From positions 33,339-97,338 of the forward strand of contig JAKSLY010000005.1 in NCBI GenBank assembly GCA_024400955.1: a stretch of DNA of 64,000 bases, read 5' to 3'. Both the position numbers and the translations under genes were made by a program. Source of the DNA: Treponema sp. (GTDB taxonomy: Bacteria; Spirochaetota; Spirochaetia; Treponematales; Treponemataceae). The notes beneath the pieces were generated by a model that did not search any database, had not been told where the DNA came from, and worked only from the letters and a program-made list of their open reading frames with translations. Of this stretch, positions 34,627 to 44,530 are shown in pieces. Numbering within the stretch: the first letter of the stretch is position 1; the number at the start of each line of letters is the position of its first letter.

Positions 34627-37481
34627 CAATGGAATTCCCCCCAGTTTCTTCCATATTCAATGCTTACCCTAAGGGGAACATTGAGTTTTACAGCCCCTTC
34701 CATCTGTTCCCGGATAAGCTCAAGGGCCTTCTGTATTTCTTCCGGGGTGTCAGGGCATTCAAAAATCAGTTCATCATGAACCTGAAGGAGCATCTTAAGA
34801 GGACTTGCAGTTTCTTCAATTTTCTGCTGAACCTTAAGCATGGCGGTCTTTACTATGTCGGCAGCGCTTCCCTGGATTGGAGTGTTGATGGCAATACGCT
34901 CCGCACCCTGCTGGATGAGCTTGTTTCCGGAATTGATGTCCGGAATGTAACGGCGGCGGCCCATAATGGTTTCAACGTATCCATTGGCACGGGCATCGTC
35001 CTTGGTCTTTTCAAGGAATGCCTTGACCTGGGAATAGGTTGCAAAATACCTGTCGATAAAGCCCTTTGCCTCCGTCCGCGAAATGTTCAGGTCCTTTGCC
35101 AGACGGAATGCAGACATGCCGTACATGACGCCAAAATTGACGGTCTTTGCAAAACGGCGCTGCTGTGGGGTCACTTCCTCCGGTGAAACGTTGTAAACGA
35201 GGGCTGCTGTTGACTTGTGGACGTCTATGCCGTTAATGAATGCACCTGCAAGGTTTTTATCTCCTGAAAGATGGGCAAGAACCACAAGCTCAATCTGGGA
35301 ATAGTCGGCGGAAATCAGGACTGTACCCGGCAATGCTGTAAAGGCTGCACGGATCCTTCGGCCTGCATCGTCGCGCACCGGAATGTTCTGGAGGTTTGGA
35401 TCGCGACTGGAAAGGCGTCCCGTTGCCGTTCCCGTCTGCAGGAATGAGGTGTGAATGCGGCTTTCCCCGTCTGCAAGAAGCGGCAGGGCTTCCACATAGG
35501 TGGACTGAAGCTTTGTATATGAACGGTAATCCAAAATTGCCTGCGGAAGAGGATCATCGGTGGTTTCCGCAAGTTCCTCAAGGACTGCCGTGTCAGTGCT
35601 GTAACCGGTCTTTGTCTTTTTTCCATGGGCAAGGTTTCGTTCCTCAAAAAGAACTGCCTGAAGCTGCTTTGGAGAGGCAATGTTGAATTCGTGGCCTGCA
35701 AGGTCATAGATCTGCTTCTCCTTTTCTTCTATAAGAACCTTAAGGCTTTCGCTGTATTCCTTTAGGGCTCCCTTGTCCAGGTGAATTCCCCTAAGCTCCA
35801 TGGAACTGAGGACTGGAAGAACCTTCATCTCCATGTCGTAAAAGAGGAAATCAAGGTTGCTTTCGTGAATCTTCCGGCTGAGGATGCCGTAAAGCTTAAG
35901 GGTAAAGTCTGAATCTTCTGCGCCGTATTTTGAAGCCACTTCCAGCGGCACGTCTGCAAAGGTCTGCCCCTTCTTTACAATGTCCTTGAATTCTATTCCC
36001 TTGAGGCCGAGAAGCTGTTCCGAAAGGGTTTCCAGGCTGAAGGGGGATTTTCCCTGGGCTCCCGGATCAAGAAGCCAGGCTGCAACCATGGTGTCAAATA
36101 CCCTGCATTTGGGAGATGGCAGAAGGGAATCCTTCATTCCGTTGGTGCAGAGAACCTGGAGGTCGAATTTTGCATTGTGCATTACGACGGTAATTTCCGG
36201 GTCGTCAAAAAGAACCTTTAGCTGGTCAAGGCAATCCTGCCTGGAAATGGTCTTTGGAGCAAACATCCCGCCTGCAACGATAACCGGAACATAGATCCCT
36301 TCACCGGGACGGAATGCAAGGCTGAATCCCACAAGCCGTGCGTTCAGGGTGTCGAGTCCATCGGTTTCCGTGTCAAAGGCAACAACCTTTTCCTTTTCCT
36401 GCTGAACTGAAGCGACAAAGGCCTTGAGTTCCTCCAGCTCAGTTACAGCCCTGTAGTTGCCCTGGTTCTGGACCAGCTCCGGCAAGGTTTCAGGCCTGAG
36501 CGGAGAAATGGCCGGAGTAACAGCCGTATCAGAGCCAGTCTTGTTGCCGGATGCTTTTGGTGCAGCCACAGTCTTTTCAGAAGAAGAAGCCGTTCCTGAT
36601 GAAGAAGCAGAGGCCTCTGGATCAAACTGCTTTGCAACCTGAAAGGCCCCGTAAGAAGCAAGGGCCCTTGCACATTCAGCAAAATCATTGGTACCCGTGG
36701 CAAAGGACTCAAAATCTATGTCCACAGGAACCTGATCCTGAAGGGTGATGAGTTTTCTTGAAAAATATGCATTTTCCCTGTCGGAGCGTATCTTCTCGCC
36801 AAGGGCCCCCTTTATTTCTTCCGCATGGTCATAAATTCCATCGAGGGTTTCATACTGGCCCAGAAGCTTAAGGGCAGTCTTTTCGCCAACACCCTTTACG
36901 CCCGGAACATTGTCGGCAGCATCGCCAACGAGGGAAAGATAGTCGAGGATTTTTTCGGGGCCGATTCCCCACTTGGCAATGACTTCTTCCGTGCCCATGG
37001 TTTCCCAGCCGCCATTGGCCTTGTCCGGCTGCATTTCCTTGCATGTGTCCGACACAAGCTGCAGAAGGTCCTTGTCTCCGCTCAATATGCGGCACTGGTA
37101 GCCTTCCTGGGCACACTTTCTTGCAACGGTGGCAATTATGTCATCGGCTTCGTATCCGTCAACGCGAAGGACAGGAACCCCAAGCCTTGTGAGGATTTCC
37201 TCTATCCACGGAACCTGGGCATGAAGGTCCTCCGGCGTCTTGGCACGGTTTGCCTTGTACTCCGCATACATTTCGTGGCGGAAAGTCTTTGTCCTTGAGT
37301 CAAAAGCTGCGGCAAGATAGGCCGGCTTGTATTTGTCTATGAGAGCCTTCAGATTCCTGAAGAAAATAACGACGGCACTGATGTTGGCGCCGCTGGAATT
37401 GGTCAGAGGATGGTTCAGGAGGGCAAAATAAGCCCTGTAAATCAGTCCGTATGAATCTAGAATGTATACTGTCTTATCCAT
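34626..37481 (-). CDS. polA: DNA polymerase I
   Basis: A 951-residue three-domain polymerase. Residues 1-290 are the 5'-3' nuclease (SGDKDLLQLVSDT, GDAADNVPGVKGVGEKTA). A Ser/Ala-rich linker of about 40 residues follows. Residues about 350-530 are the 3'-5' exonuclease with the acidic pair intact (VVAFDTETDGLD), so proofreading is probably active. The polymerase domain has motif A SADYSQIEL, the O-helix RRFAKTVNFGVMYG and motif C LLQVHDELIFE. It serves in replication and repair. coaE overlaps its 3' end; upstream lies a small exported-protein gene 34 bases away on the same strand. Confidence 0.96.
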   Translation of the reverse strand: MDKTVYILDSYGLIYRAYFALLNHPLTNSSGANISAVVIFFRNLKALIDKYKPAYLAAAFDSRTKTFRHEMYAEYKANRAKTPEDLHAQVPWIEEILTRLGVPVLRVDGYEADDIIATVARKCAQEGYQCRILSGDKDLLQLVSDTCKEMQPDKANGGWETMGTEEVIAKWGIGPEKILDYLSLVGDAADNVPGVKGVGEKTALKLLGQYETLDGIYDHAEEIKGALGEKIRSDRENAYFSRKLITLQDQVPVDIDFESFATGTNDFAECARALASYGAFQVAKQFDPEASASSSGTASSSEKTVAAPKASGNKTGSDTAVTPAISPLRPETLPELVQNQGNYRAVTELEELKAFVASVQQEKEKVVAFDTETDGLDTLNARLVGFSLAFRPGEGIYVPVIVAGGMFAPKTISRQDCLDQLKVLFDDPEITVVMHNAKFDLQVLCTNGMKDSLLPSPKCRVFDTMVAAWLLDPGAQGKSPFSLETLSEQLLGLKGIEFKDIVKKGQTFADVPLEVASKYGAEDSDFTLKLYGILSRKIHESNLDFLFYDMEMKVLPVLSSMELRGIHLDKGALKEYSESLKVLIEEKEKQIYDLAGHEFNIASPKQLQAVLFEERNLAHGKKTKTGYSTDTAVLEELAETTDDPLPQAILDYRSYTKLQSTYVEALPLLADGESRIHTSFLQTGTATGRLSSRDPNLQNIPVRDDAGRRIRAAFTALPGTVLISADYSQIELVVLAHLSGDKNLAGAFINGIDVHKSTAALVYNVSPEEVTPQQRRFAKTVNFGVMYGMSAFRLAKDLNISRTEAKGFIDRYFATYSQVKAFLEKTKDDARANGYVETIMGRRRYIPDINSGNKLIQQGAERIAINTPIQGSAADIVKTAMLKVQQKIEETASPLKMLLQVHDELIFECPDTPEEIQKALELIREQMEGAVKLNVPLRVSIEYGRNWGEFH

Positions 37482-37515
37482 ACCGACCGATTATATCAGA
37501 ATCATGGTTTAAATG

Positions 37516-37965
37516 TCACCAAGTTCCTTCCCTGATGTTGGAATCATCCCAGAGGATCTTTGCAGGGTTTTTCCCCTTAAGCTTACCGTAATCGATTATT
37601 CCCTGGATGACGTCAATTGGAGCACGGGTGATGACGTATTCCGTAACATCCATGCTCATGTATGACTTGGATGTATTCCATTCATTTTCCAGGTCAAAAA
37701 CAGCAGGGTACTTTCCGGCTTCATGGGAACCAAGGAACATTTCCCCAACTTCGTGCATGATAAGGAACATTTCCTCAAGACCCTTTTCATTCACGTCAGG
37801 GAACTTCTTGAATTCCTGCAGGTCGGCAGTACCGCGAAGCATGGCACCCTGGAATTTCACCAGAGACTGCTCGTAAACTTCAGACTTTACATACTTGGAT
37901 TTGGCAAAGGCGGCACAAGGCAGCAGCATCAAGGCGCAAGCAACAGCAAACAGACTTTTTCTCAT
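37516..37965 (-). CDS. small exported protein of unknown function
   Basis: A 149-residue protein with signal peptide MRKSLFAVACALMLLPCAAFA and a mature part of about 128 residues, acidic and rich in aromatic residues (GEMFLGSHEAGKYPAVFDLENEW). I do not recognise the family. The start at 37965 is chosen because a run of G residues lies five bases upstream and the signal peptide begins there; the frame stays open upstream but would overlap ettA's end. It lies 61 bases after ettA and 34 bases before polA on the same strand. Probably periplasmic. Confidence 0.75.
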   Translation of the reverse strand: MRKSLFAVACALMLLPCAAFAKSKYVKSEVYEQSLVKFQGAMLRGTADLQEFKKFPDVNEKGLEEMFLIMHEVGEMFLGSHEAGKYPAVFDLENEWNTSKSYMSMDVTEYVITRAPIDVIQGIIDYGKLKGKNPAKILWDDSNIREGTW

Positions 37966-38026
37966 ATATCCCCCCATATCATGCTGCCCGACTGCAAGTT
38001 GCAATGAAGGCAGCAATCGAAATATT

Positions 38027-39766
38027 CTATCTTGTAAGTTTCCTGTATACGGTCTTATGAGGAACTTCAGAATCCTCCCCAAGTTCCTTCTTCTTCCATT
38101 CAACATATTCGGACCAGTTGCCCTCAAACCAGCGCACTTCGGAATTGTTTTCGTAGGCAAGGATGTGGGTGCAGATGCGGTCAAGGAAGTAACGGTCATG
38201 GCTGATTACCACAACGCATCCTGCAAAGGAATTGATGGCTTCCTCCAGGGAACGGGTTGTGGAAATGTCAAGGTCGTTGGTAGGTTCGTCAAGAAGAAGG
38301 ACGTTTCCTGCTTCCTTGAACATCATTCCCATGTTAAGGCGGTTCTTCTCTCCACCGGAAAGAACGCTGATCTTCTTGTTCTGCTCGGCACCATTGAAGT
38401 TGAACCATGAACAGTATGCGTGGGCATTGACTTCGCGGAGTGCACCGTTCACAGGACGGCCCTTCTCGTCTACGGCACCAAGCTTAATGAGATCCTGGCC
38501 GTCGGAAAGCATTTCAAGAACGGTCTTGCTGTCATCAAGCCTGCTCCTCATCTGGTCAACATATACAAGCTTTACGGTCTCACCAATCTTGAATTCGCCG
38601 CTGTCAGGCTTTTCACCGTTGCTGTCACCGTAGGCATCTGCAATCATCTTGAAAAGTGTAGTCTTACCGGCACCGTTTGGACCGACAATACCGACAACTG
38701 CACCGGCAGGAATTGCAAAGTCCAGGTTTTCAAAGAGAAGCTTGTCTCCGAAGGATTTTGTAAGGCCGTGGGCCTCGATTACAAGGCTGCCAAGGCGAGG
38801 TCCTGCAGGAATTGAAATCTGGGTATCCTTAAGCTGAACGCGCTTTGATTCCTCTGCAAGAAGGGCTTCGTACTTTGTAATGTGTTCCTTGTGCTTTGCC
38901 TGGCGTCCCTTTGCCCCAGCGTGAATCCATTCCAATTCTTCCTGCATTTCGCGGTGGCGTGTCGATGCCTGCTTTTCTTCCAGGGCAAGGCGCTTTTCCT
39001 TTGCCTCAAGCCATTCAGTGTAATTGCCCTTGAAAGGATATCCTTCGCCGCGGTCCATTTCAAGAATCCAGCCGGCCACATTGTCAAGGAAGTAGCGGTC
39101 GTGGGTGATGGCAATGATTGTTCCCTTGTAGTCACGCAGGTGGCGTTCAAGCCATGCAATGGTCTCTGCATCAAGGTGGTTTGTAGGTTCGTCAAGGAGA
39201 AGAATGTCAGGCTGCTGGAGGAGAAGGCGGCACAATGCAACACGGCGGCGTTCACCTCCGGAAAGCACGTCCACAACCTGGTCGGCAGGAGGACAGCGGA
39301 GGGCATCCATGGCAAGTTCAAGGTTTGCATCAAGGTTCCACGCATCTGCGGCATCAAGCTTTTCCTGAAGTTCAGCCTGGCGGGCGCAAAGCTTGTCAAA
39401 GTCTGCATCCGGGTCACCAAAGGCTTCGTTTACCTTGTCAAATTCTTCAAGAAGGTCCGTGATGGGCTTAACTCCTTCCTTTACGATTTCAATGACTGTC
39501 TTTCCTGGTTCCAGGTATGGTTCCTGTTCGAGATAACCCATGGTAAAGCCTGGAAGAAGCTGGGTTTCTCCAGTGTAGTCTGTATCGCGTCCTGCAAGAA
39601 TCTTAAAGAGGGATGACTTACCGGCACCGTTTTCACCAATTACGCCGATCTTTGCACCATAATAATATGAAATGCTGATGTCCTTTAAGACAACTTTTGT
39701 TCCGTATGCTCTCGAAACGCGATCCATCGTGTAAATTATTTTCTTATCATCAACTGTTTTAGCCAT
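38027..39766 (-). CDS. ettA: energy-dependent translational throttle protein EttA (ABC-F)
   Basis: A 579-residue soluble tandem ABC protein without membrane segments. The first domain has [20 protein letters not shown] and LLLDEPTNHLDAE; the second has GPNGAGKTT, LSGGEKNRLNM and LLLDEPTNDLDIS. An arm insertion in domain one and the long interdomain linker (about 245-320, EWIHAGAKGRQAKH) fit EttA. It binds the ribosomal E site and tunes the first elongation step to ATP/ADP. Length is slightly above the E. coli protein. No clear Shine-Dalgarno precedes the ATG. Confidence 0.92.
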   Translation of the reverse strand: MAKTVDDKKIIYTMDRVSRAYGTKVVLKDISISYYYGAKIGVIGENGAGKSSLFKILAGRDTDYTGETQLLPGFTMGYLEQEPYLEPGKTVIEIVKEGVKPITDLLEEFDKVNEAFGDPDADFDKLCARQAELQEKLDAADAWNLDANLELAMDALRCPPADQVVDVLSGGERRRVALCRLLLQQPDILLLDEPTNHLDAETIAWLERHLRDYKGTIIAITHDRYFLDNVAGWILEMDRGEGYPFKGNYTEWLEAKEKRLALEEKQASTRHREMQEELEWIHAGAKGRQAKHKEHITKYEALLAEESKRVQLKDTQISIPAGPRLGSLVIEAHGLTKSFGDKLLFENLDFAIPAGAVVGIVGPNGAGKTTLFKMIADAYGDSNGEKPDSGEFKIGETVKLVYVDQMRSRLDDSKTVLEMLSDGQDLIKLGAVDEKGRPVNGALREVNAHAYCSWFNFNGAEQNKKISVLSGGEKNRLNMGMMFKEAGNVLLLDEPTNDLDISTTRSLEEAINSFAGCVVVISHDRYFLDRICTHILAYENNSEVRWFEGNWSEYVEWKKKELGEDSEVPHKTVYRKLTR

Positions 39767-39819
39767 GATGATAGTTTACACGATAAAGGTCAATTTGAAC
39801 AGTGCAATTTTCCGGGGAA

Positions 39820-39850
39820 TAAAAAAAAGGTTCCCCCATCATGGAGAACC
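39820..39850 (-). terminator. terminator after the lytic transglycosylase gene
   Basis: On the minus strand GGTTCTCC-ATGATG-GGGGAACC (one G-T pair) is followed by eight T residues. Confidence 0.85.
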
Positions 39851-39896
39851 CTAACATTGCGGCTTAACCTGACTCAACCGCCGCAGTGCATGGCTT

Positions 39897-40679
39897 CTAG
39901 TTGCCAAGTTTTGCAAGCATCTTTGCCTGGGTGTCAGGACGATACATGGAAAGAACTTCCGCAGCGAAATTTTCCTCCAGGTTGCTCCTGTAGTTCTGGA
40001 TCTGAGAAATGTAGTTCAATGTAATCTGTGGAGTGTTGTTTCTCCTAACCTTGTTTGTACCTGCATTGTACATGGCAAGGGCAGCAATTTCGTTACCTGC
40101 ACTGTTGAGGCAGAACCTGAGATGAGAAAGGCCGTAATGAGCCGAAATCTTTGGATCGTAAAAGTCCGATTCCTCAAGCTTTGGGAAGCTGGAATTGTTA
40201 AGCTGGAAAAGACCGCGGTCAACGGTTCCATTGGTGTTCTTGTGCATAGCATTTACGCGGAACTTGCTTTCCGTGTGGGCAAGGGCAAAGGCCAGCGAAA
40301 GAGGAATGCTGTATTCATCAGCAGAACGAAGGATGGCATCTGCAATCTCGCGACTGTTTACAACCCTTGAATAGTACCATTCAACGGCAGACCTTGTTTC
40401 TGCCTGACGATAGAGAACAAGACCGCTGTCCTCGCGCTTTGTGTTTGTGATTTCAAGTTCAGGATACTCTTCTTCAAAGGAAGGAACAAAAGTTGAAAGG
40501 GCATCTTCCGATGGAGCTGCTGCCAGTTCCTCAACCGGGATTACTTCAAGTTCCTTTGTCTTTGCAACCTTTTCTTCTGGAACAAAAAACAAGACGCATA
40601 CAGATACGATAACAGAAAACAGGCTGAATGCAATTGTTCCGGCAACGAGCTTTACAATGTTCTCACGTTCAAAATACAT
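39897..40679 (-). CDS. membrane-anchored lytic transglycosylase (SLT domain)
   Basis: A 260-residue protein with an N-terminal membrane segment (about residues 9-30) and a C-terminal lysozyme-like SLT domain (about 110-240). The catalytic Glu is in ALAHTESKFR, followed by DRGLFQLNNSSF and ALAMYNAGTNKVRR in family order. It cleaves peptidoglycan glycan strands in the periplasm, forming anhydromuropeptides. It stands alone with its own terminator. The acidic linker (about residues 45-85) is not conserved in known families that I can recall. Confidence 0.87.
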   Translation of the reverse strand: MYFERENIVKLVAGTIAFSLFSVIVSVCVLFFVPEEKVAKTKELEVIPVEELAAAPSEDALSTFVPSFEEEYPELEITNTKREDSGLVLYRQAETRSAVEWYYSRVVNSREIADAILRSADEYSIPLSLAFALAHTESKFRVNAMHKNTNGTVDRGLFQLNNSSFPKLEESDFYDPKISAHYGLSHLRFCLNSAGNEIAALAMYNAGTNKVRRNNTPQITLNYISQIQNYRSNLEENFAAEVLSMYRPDTQAKMLAKLGN

Positions 40680-40814
40680 GATCCGTAATCTCCCACTATT
40701 TTTCAGAAGTTACGGTATCATGACAAATTTAAGAAATTTGTTCAAGAGAATTTGCTGAAATTCCCTTGAAATACGTTGAAAATCTCGCATTTACTGCGAA
40801 AATCAGGACAATTT

Positions 40815-41309
40815 TTACTGAATTCTTACAATTTTATCGTTCTTCTTGAGAAGTTCTTCATCCCTTGAAAAGAATACGTAATGCTTGTGCTTGGCACTGA
40901 GTTCCTCAAGGAAAAAGTCTGCATCTGCTTCTGCCGGAACTGCAAAACCTGCGACTGCGGTGCAATCCTTGATTCTCCTGGCACAATGCTTGAAGGATGC
41001 AACAAGATCTTCCTTTTTTGCAGGAGTGTCGGCCGGGCTGTCAACGGCAGGTTCAACAAGGACAAAGACATTCTTCTGCTCAAGGAACTTAAGGTCATCG
41101 CGGAACCCTGCAAGGAATTCCTCGTTGTACGAATCTTCGTCAAGGCCAACCTGGGTCCACGGGGTAGCAACACGGTAAAGGGTCTTGGGATCATCTGCAC
41201 CGGCACATGAAGACGGCGCAATGGCAGCAGCCTTAAGGGAATCCAGTTCCGTCCCGTCCAAAAAGTATAGCCTGTTGTTTTCTGAATAAAATTTTGCTTC
41301 CAATTTCAT
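40815..41309 (-). CDS. conserved-looking protein of unknown function
   Basis: A 164-residue soluble protein starting MKLEAKFYSENNRLYFLDG. I recognise no family. The body has alternating hydrophobic strands and helices (KNVFVLVEPAVDS, CTAVAGFAVPAEAD, HYVFFSRDEELL), which could be part of an alpha/beta barrel. The start at 41309 is chosen over 41345 because it begins the regular sequence. It is divergent from the OmpA-like gene and has no signal peptide. Confidence 0.6.
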   Translation of the reverse strand: MKLEAKFYSENNRLYFLDGTELDSLKAAAIAPSSCAGADDPKTLYRVATPWTQVGLDEDSYNEEFLAGFRDDLKFLEQKNVFVLVEPAVDSPADTPAKKEDLVASFKHCARRIKDCTAVAGFAVPAEADADFFLEELSAKHKHYVFFSRDEELLKKNDKIVRIQ

Positions 41310-41411
41310 GGGACTGATTCTATATGTCCGCCCCGAATTTTTCAAGGGTTGGGAAAAAGGGAAAAGACATCTTTAAATGAAAGATAGCAGTTTTAGTGAG
41401 GAGTTTTTTTT

Positions 41412-41459
41412 ATGAAGGCCACTTATTTATATGGAAGAAAATGCCGAAAATCTAGGTGA
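41412..41459 (+). CDS. possible 15-residue leader peptide upstream of the OmpA-like gene
   Basis: ATG at 41412 is preceded by GAGGAG at eight bases and reads MKATYLYGRKCRKSR before TGA. The stop overlaps the AGGTGAGG that serves as ribosome site for the downstream start at 41473, so translation of the leader could affect initiation there. It has no repeated regulatory amino acid, so classical attenuation is not indicated. Confidence 0.3.
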   Translation: MKATYLYGRKCRKSR

Positions 41460-41472
41460 GGTATTGTTAGAA

Positions 41473-42975
41473 ATGAACTTGTTTTCCGCAGATAAAAATA
41501 GACTTGCAGCAGCATGCCTTTGGTCGATAACCCTTACCCTTGCCCTTCCAGTTTTTTCACAGAACTACGTGGAAGTTTTTGAACCGACGATGGAAGCAAG
41601 CCCTTCTCTGTGGCCACAGACTTATGTTCCCTACTCGGATGAAGAGATAGAAAGGGAAGCAATGATGGCATCCAGGGCAGCAGGCCACGTGTCGGAAGCC
41701 GATGCAGTCATGTCTTCCACAAGCTACGTTAACTGGGCAAAGAACACATTTTCTTCTGACGTTTCACTCAACGTGGAAAAGGCCGGAATCCCAATGCCAA
41801 GCGGAAAGTCAACTTCGGTAAAGCGCGTTGAGATGGAACTGCCTGTTCTTGTAAAGGATCCCCTTCTTTCGATTTACGTTGACAACTCCAAGACCCTTAA
41901 CGATCTTGTTCTTGACGGTACATTGACCCTTGAAAGCATCACCCGCATCATCGACCAGAGCCAGAAGACTCCGGCAGTTTTTGCATCGGGGGGCGGAACA
42001 CTCCTTACAAAGCACACCATCAACCTTAACGACATTTCATCTTCGCTGGTTAAGCATTCCAACGCATACACCCAGTCACAGCCAATCGAATCCATAAGTT
42101 CCCGCGCATACTCAGGCATCGTCCTTGACGCCAGGGGCATGCTTCCTATCCAGGGTGAATTTATGGAAAGCCTTGTCTACCCCTGCCTCTTCCCAAAGAT
42201 CTGGTCGGAGGACATGGACCTGATTTACGAAAAGAACATGGTCAATCCGCAGACTGCATGCAAGGAAGGCATAGTTCACTATTCTTCTTCTGAATTCATC
42301 GAATCCTATGAAGGCAGGGTTGGTAAGGATCCATTGTGGATTACGGTAAAAAAAGTTTACGGAATCAACAGGTGCGATCCGGTCATTTCAAAGGAAGACT
42401 ACCTTAGGATTGCAAGCGTAAAGCAGAACCTGGACCTCTTGAGGCAGGGAAAGGTCGTGATCCTCCTGGACAAGGACCTTCTTGAACACAATGTTGCCGC
42501 TCCAAACAAGGACAAGAACTTCTACATCGCATACCACCAGATAAAGCGCTACTTCTACGAAAAGAAGGTTGCAGACATTGGCCTTTCGGAAATTCCAACG
42601 GGAATCCAGATCACCATGCAGAACCTTAAGTTCATTGCAGACTCGTCGGACCTTATTCCTTCAGAAAAGAACAGGATTGCTGACATCGCGGAATCCCTGA
42701 AAAAGGTTACGGAAAGCGGCGACTATTCCATTCTTGTGGAAGGACACACGGCAGACGTGAACAAGCCAACGGGCCAGATGAGCCTTAGCATCGAGCGTGC
42801 AAGTTCCATCGTGGACAGCCTTGTTGCCAACGGACTTGACAGGAACCTGTTTACATTCAGGGGCTACGGCGCAAACAAGCCGGTTGCACCAAACAGCACT
42901 TCCGAAGGCAGGGCACAAAACAGGCGCGTTGAAATCATCATCATGCCACGAGGCTCATACATAATGAGGGAATAG
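41473..42975 (+). CDS. OmpA-family outer-envelope protein
   Basis: A 500-residue exported protein. From the chosen start the N-terminus gives a signal peptide ending LTLALPVFS before QNY; the start at 41473 has AGGTGAGG 11 bases upstream, whereas ATG at 41431 would add an acidic, non-signal extension. The C-terminal 120 residues are an OmpA/MotB peptidoglycan-binding domain (VEGHTADV, LSIERASSIVDSLV, FRGYGANKPVAPN, EGRAQNRRVEI). The central 350 residues have no family I recognise and may be a folded periplasmic or surface domain. It is 13 bases upstream of rpoN. Confidence 0.82.
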   Translation: MNLFSADKNRLAAACLWSITLTLALPVFSQNYVEVFEPTMEASPSLWPQTYVPYSDEEIEREAMMASRAAGHVSEADAVMSSTSYVNWAKNTFSSDVSLNVEKAGIPMPSGKSTSVKRVEMELPVLVKDPLLSIYVDNSKTLNDLVLDGTLTLESITRIIDQSQKTPAVFASGGGTLLTKHTINLNDISSSLVKHSNAYTQSQPIESISSRAYSGIVLDARGMLPIQGEFMESLVYPCLFPKIWSEDMDLIYEKNMVNPQTACKEGIVHYSSSEFIESYEGRVGKDPLWITVKKVYGINRCDPVISKEDYLRIASVKQNLDLLRQGKVVILLDKDLLEHNVAAPNKDKNFYIAYHQIKRYFYEKKVADIGLSEIPTGIQITMQNLKFIADSSDLIPSEKNRIADIAESLKKVTESGDYSILVEGHTADVNKPTGQMSLSIERASSIVDSLVANGLDRNLFTFRGYGANKPVAPNSTSEGRAQNRRVEIIIMPRGSYIMRE

Positions 42976-42988
42976 GCGGAACAAACAG

Positions 42989-44401
42989 ATGGACTTGAAC
43001 ATTTCACAGCGGGCAGTTCAAAAGCAGATCCAGAAAATGAGCCAGAAGCAGATCCATTCCCTAAGGATCCTGTCCATGTCTTCCCAGGATCTGGCAGCCC
43101 AGGTGGAGAAATTTGCGGAAGAAAACCCGGCCCTCATCATAGATGAAAAAAGCCTCTACAGAAAATCACCGGACGGAATCCGCATTGGTTCTTCAGGTTC
43201 TGGTGGAGAGGAAGCTTCCGACGCATACCTTTCAAAACTTGAGTCAAAGGCAGACAACAGAAAATCACTGGCAGAGCACCTGCTGAGCCAGCTGAACATG
43301 ACAAAGACGACTCCTGCCGAACACATCATTGCAGAAAAACTCATATACAACCTGGACCAGCACGGCTTCCACGTCCTGTCGCCAATCTCACTGCTGGACA
43401 GAAAGGACAAGGCCCAGACTCCGGGACTCCTGGAAAAGTGCATAAGCATGATACGCCAGTTTGACCCGCCGGGACTTTGCGTCAAGGATTTTGAGGAAAG
43501 CCTGTACGTTCAGGCATTGCAGAAGGAAAACCCGCCGGAACTTGCCCTGTTCATTCTGGATGGAAAAATGAATTTTCTCAATCCGCCAAGGGCAGACCGC
43601 ATAGTTCAGAAAGTAAAAGACTACCTTATAGAACAGGGGCGCATGTTTGGCCATACGGAAAAGTCCAGGCGACACACGGCATTCACCCTCAACGAGCGAA
43701 CGGCACAGCAAGCCCTGGACTTTATCAAGAAGCTGGATCCCTTTCCGGCAAGAGACTTTTCAGTCCAGGACACCCACTTTGTAGCCCCTGACCTTTACAT
43801 TGAAAGGCTGGACGAATCATCTCAGGCCTCGGCTGCAGCAGATGCAACCATAGTCAAGGCCGAAGAAATCACACTGGCAGTACACACAAGTCGCAGCAAC
43901 TTTCCGGAACTTGCCCTGAGCCAGGATTTTCCATCGGACAGCGAGAACCTGAGGAAAGCCCGCGAATTCATAGAGGCAATACAGTTCCGCCAGAACACCC
44001 TCCTGCGCGCAGGAATCGAGATAGCAAGGCATCAGGCGGAATTCTTCAGGGAAGGGCCTGGCAGCCTGAAACCACTGAAGCTCCAGGACATTGCAGACAA
44101 GCTTGGACTCCACGAAACCACCATCAGCCGCATGGCCGCAAGCAAGTACATTGAATGCGAATGGGGGCTTTTTTCCGTAAAGTACTTCTTTACCAACAGC
44201 GCATCAAGGACAGATTCATCCGTCAGCCGCGACAGGGTTCTTTCGGAAATTAAAAATATTATAGAAGAAAACGTCGAAAAAAAGAAACTGAGCGACCAGA
44301 AAATCTCCGACTTGCTTAAGGAAAGGGGAATTCCCGTTGCCCGCCGCACCGTTGCAAAATACCGTTCCATGCTGAACATGGAATCATCCTACAACAGGTA
44401 G
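42989..44401 (+). CDS. rpoN: RNA polymerase sigma-54 factor
   Basis: A 470-residue sigma-54. Region I is the Gln-rich activator-interacting segment (KQIQKMSQKQIHSLRIL, AEENPAL). A core-binding region follows, then the helix-turn-helix (ADKLGLHETTISRMAA) and the C-terminal RpoN box ARRTVAKYR that reads the -24 element. Length is normal. It directs transcription from -24/-12 promoters with AAA+ activators; no such promoter was recognised nearby. It is co-directional with the OmpA-like gene, 13 bases after it, and is followed by hpf as in many bacteria. Confidence 0.95.
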   Translation: MDLNISQRAVQKQIQKMSQKQIHSLRILSMSSQDLAAQVEKFAEENPALIIDEKSLYRKSPDGIRIGSSGSGGEEASDAYLSKLESKADNRKSLAEHLLSQLNMTKTTPAEHIIAEKLIYNLDQHGFHVLSPISLLDRKDKAQTPGLLEKCISMIRQFDPPGLCVKDFEESLYVQALQKENPPELALFILDGKMNFLNPPRADRIVQKVKDYLIEQGRMFGHTEKSRRHTAFTLNERTAQQALDFIKKLDPFPARDFSVQDTHFVAPDLYIERLDESSQASAAADATIVKAEEITLAVHTSRSNFPELALSQDFPSDSENLRKAREFIEAIQFRQNTLLRAGIEIARHQAEFFREGPGSLKPLKLQDIADKLGLHETTISRMAASKYIECEWGLFSVKYFFTNSASRTDSSVSRDRVLSEIKNIIEENVEKKKLSDQKISDLLKERGIPVARRTVAKYRSMLNMESSYNR

Positions 44402-44436
44402 CAATTAAACAGCCCAATAAAAGTTCTCCAAAAAAT

Positions 44437-44464
44437 TTGATTTTTCGAAAATCTGTATTATAAT
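44437..44464 (+). promoter_or_regulatory. promoter of hpf
   Basis: TTGATT and a perfect TATAAT are 16 bases apart in the 129-base gap between rpoN and hpf. Confidence 0.55.
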
Positions 44465-44530
44465 ATTAATATAACCTTAAATGGTTATGGGCAGTTTGTC
44501 CGCTAAAATCTAATTATCAGGAGTATCATC

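Noticed and set aside
38882..39616. 244-codon open frame antisense to ettA
   Set aside because: It lies wholly inside a well-supported gene in the opposite direction, has no ribosome site and an unnatural composition.
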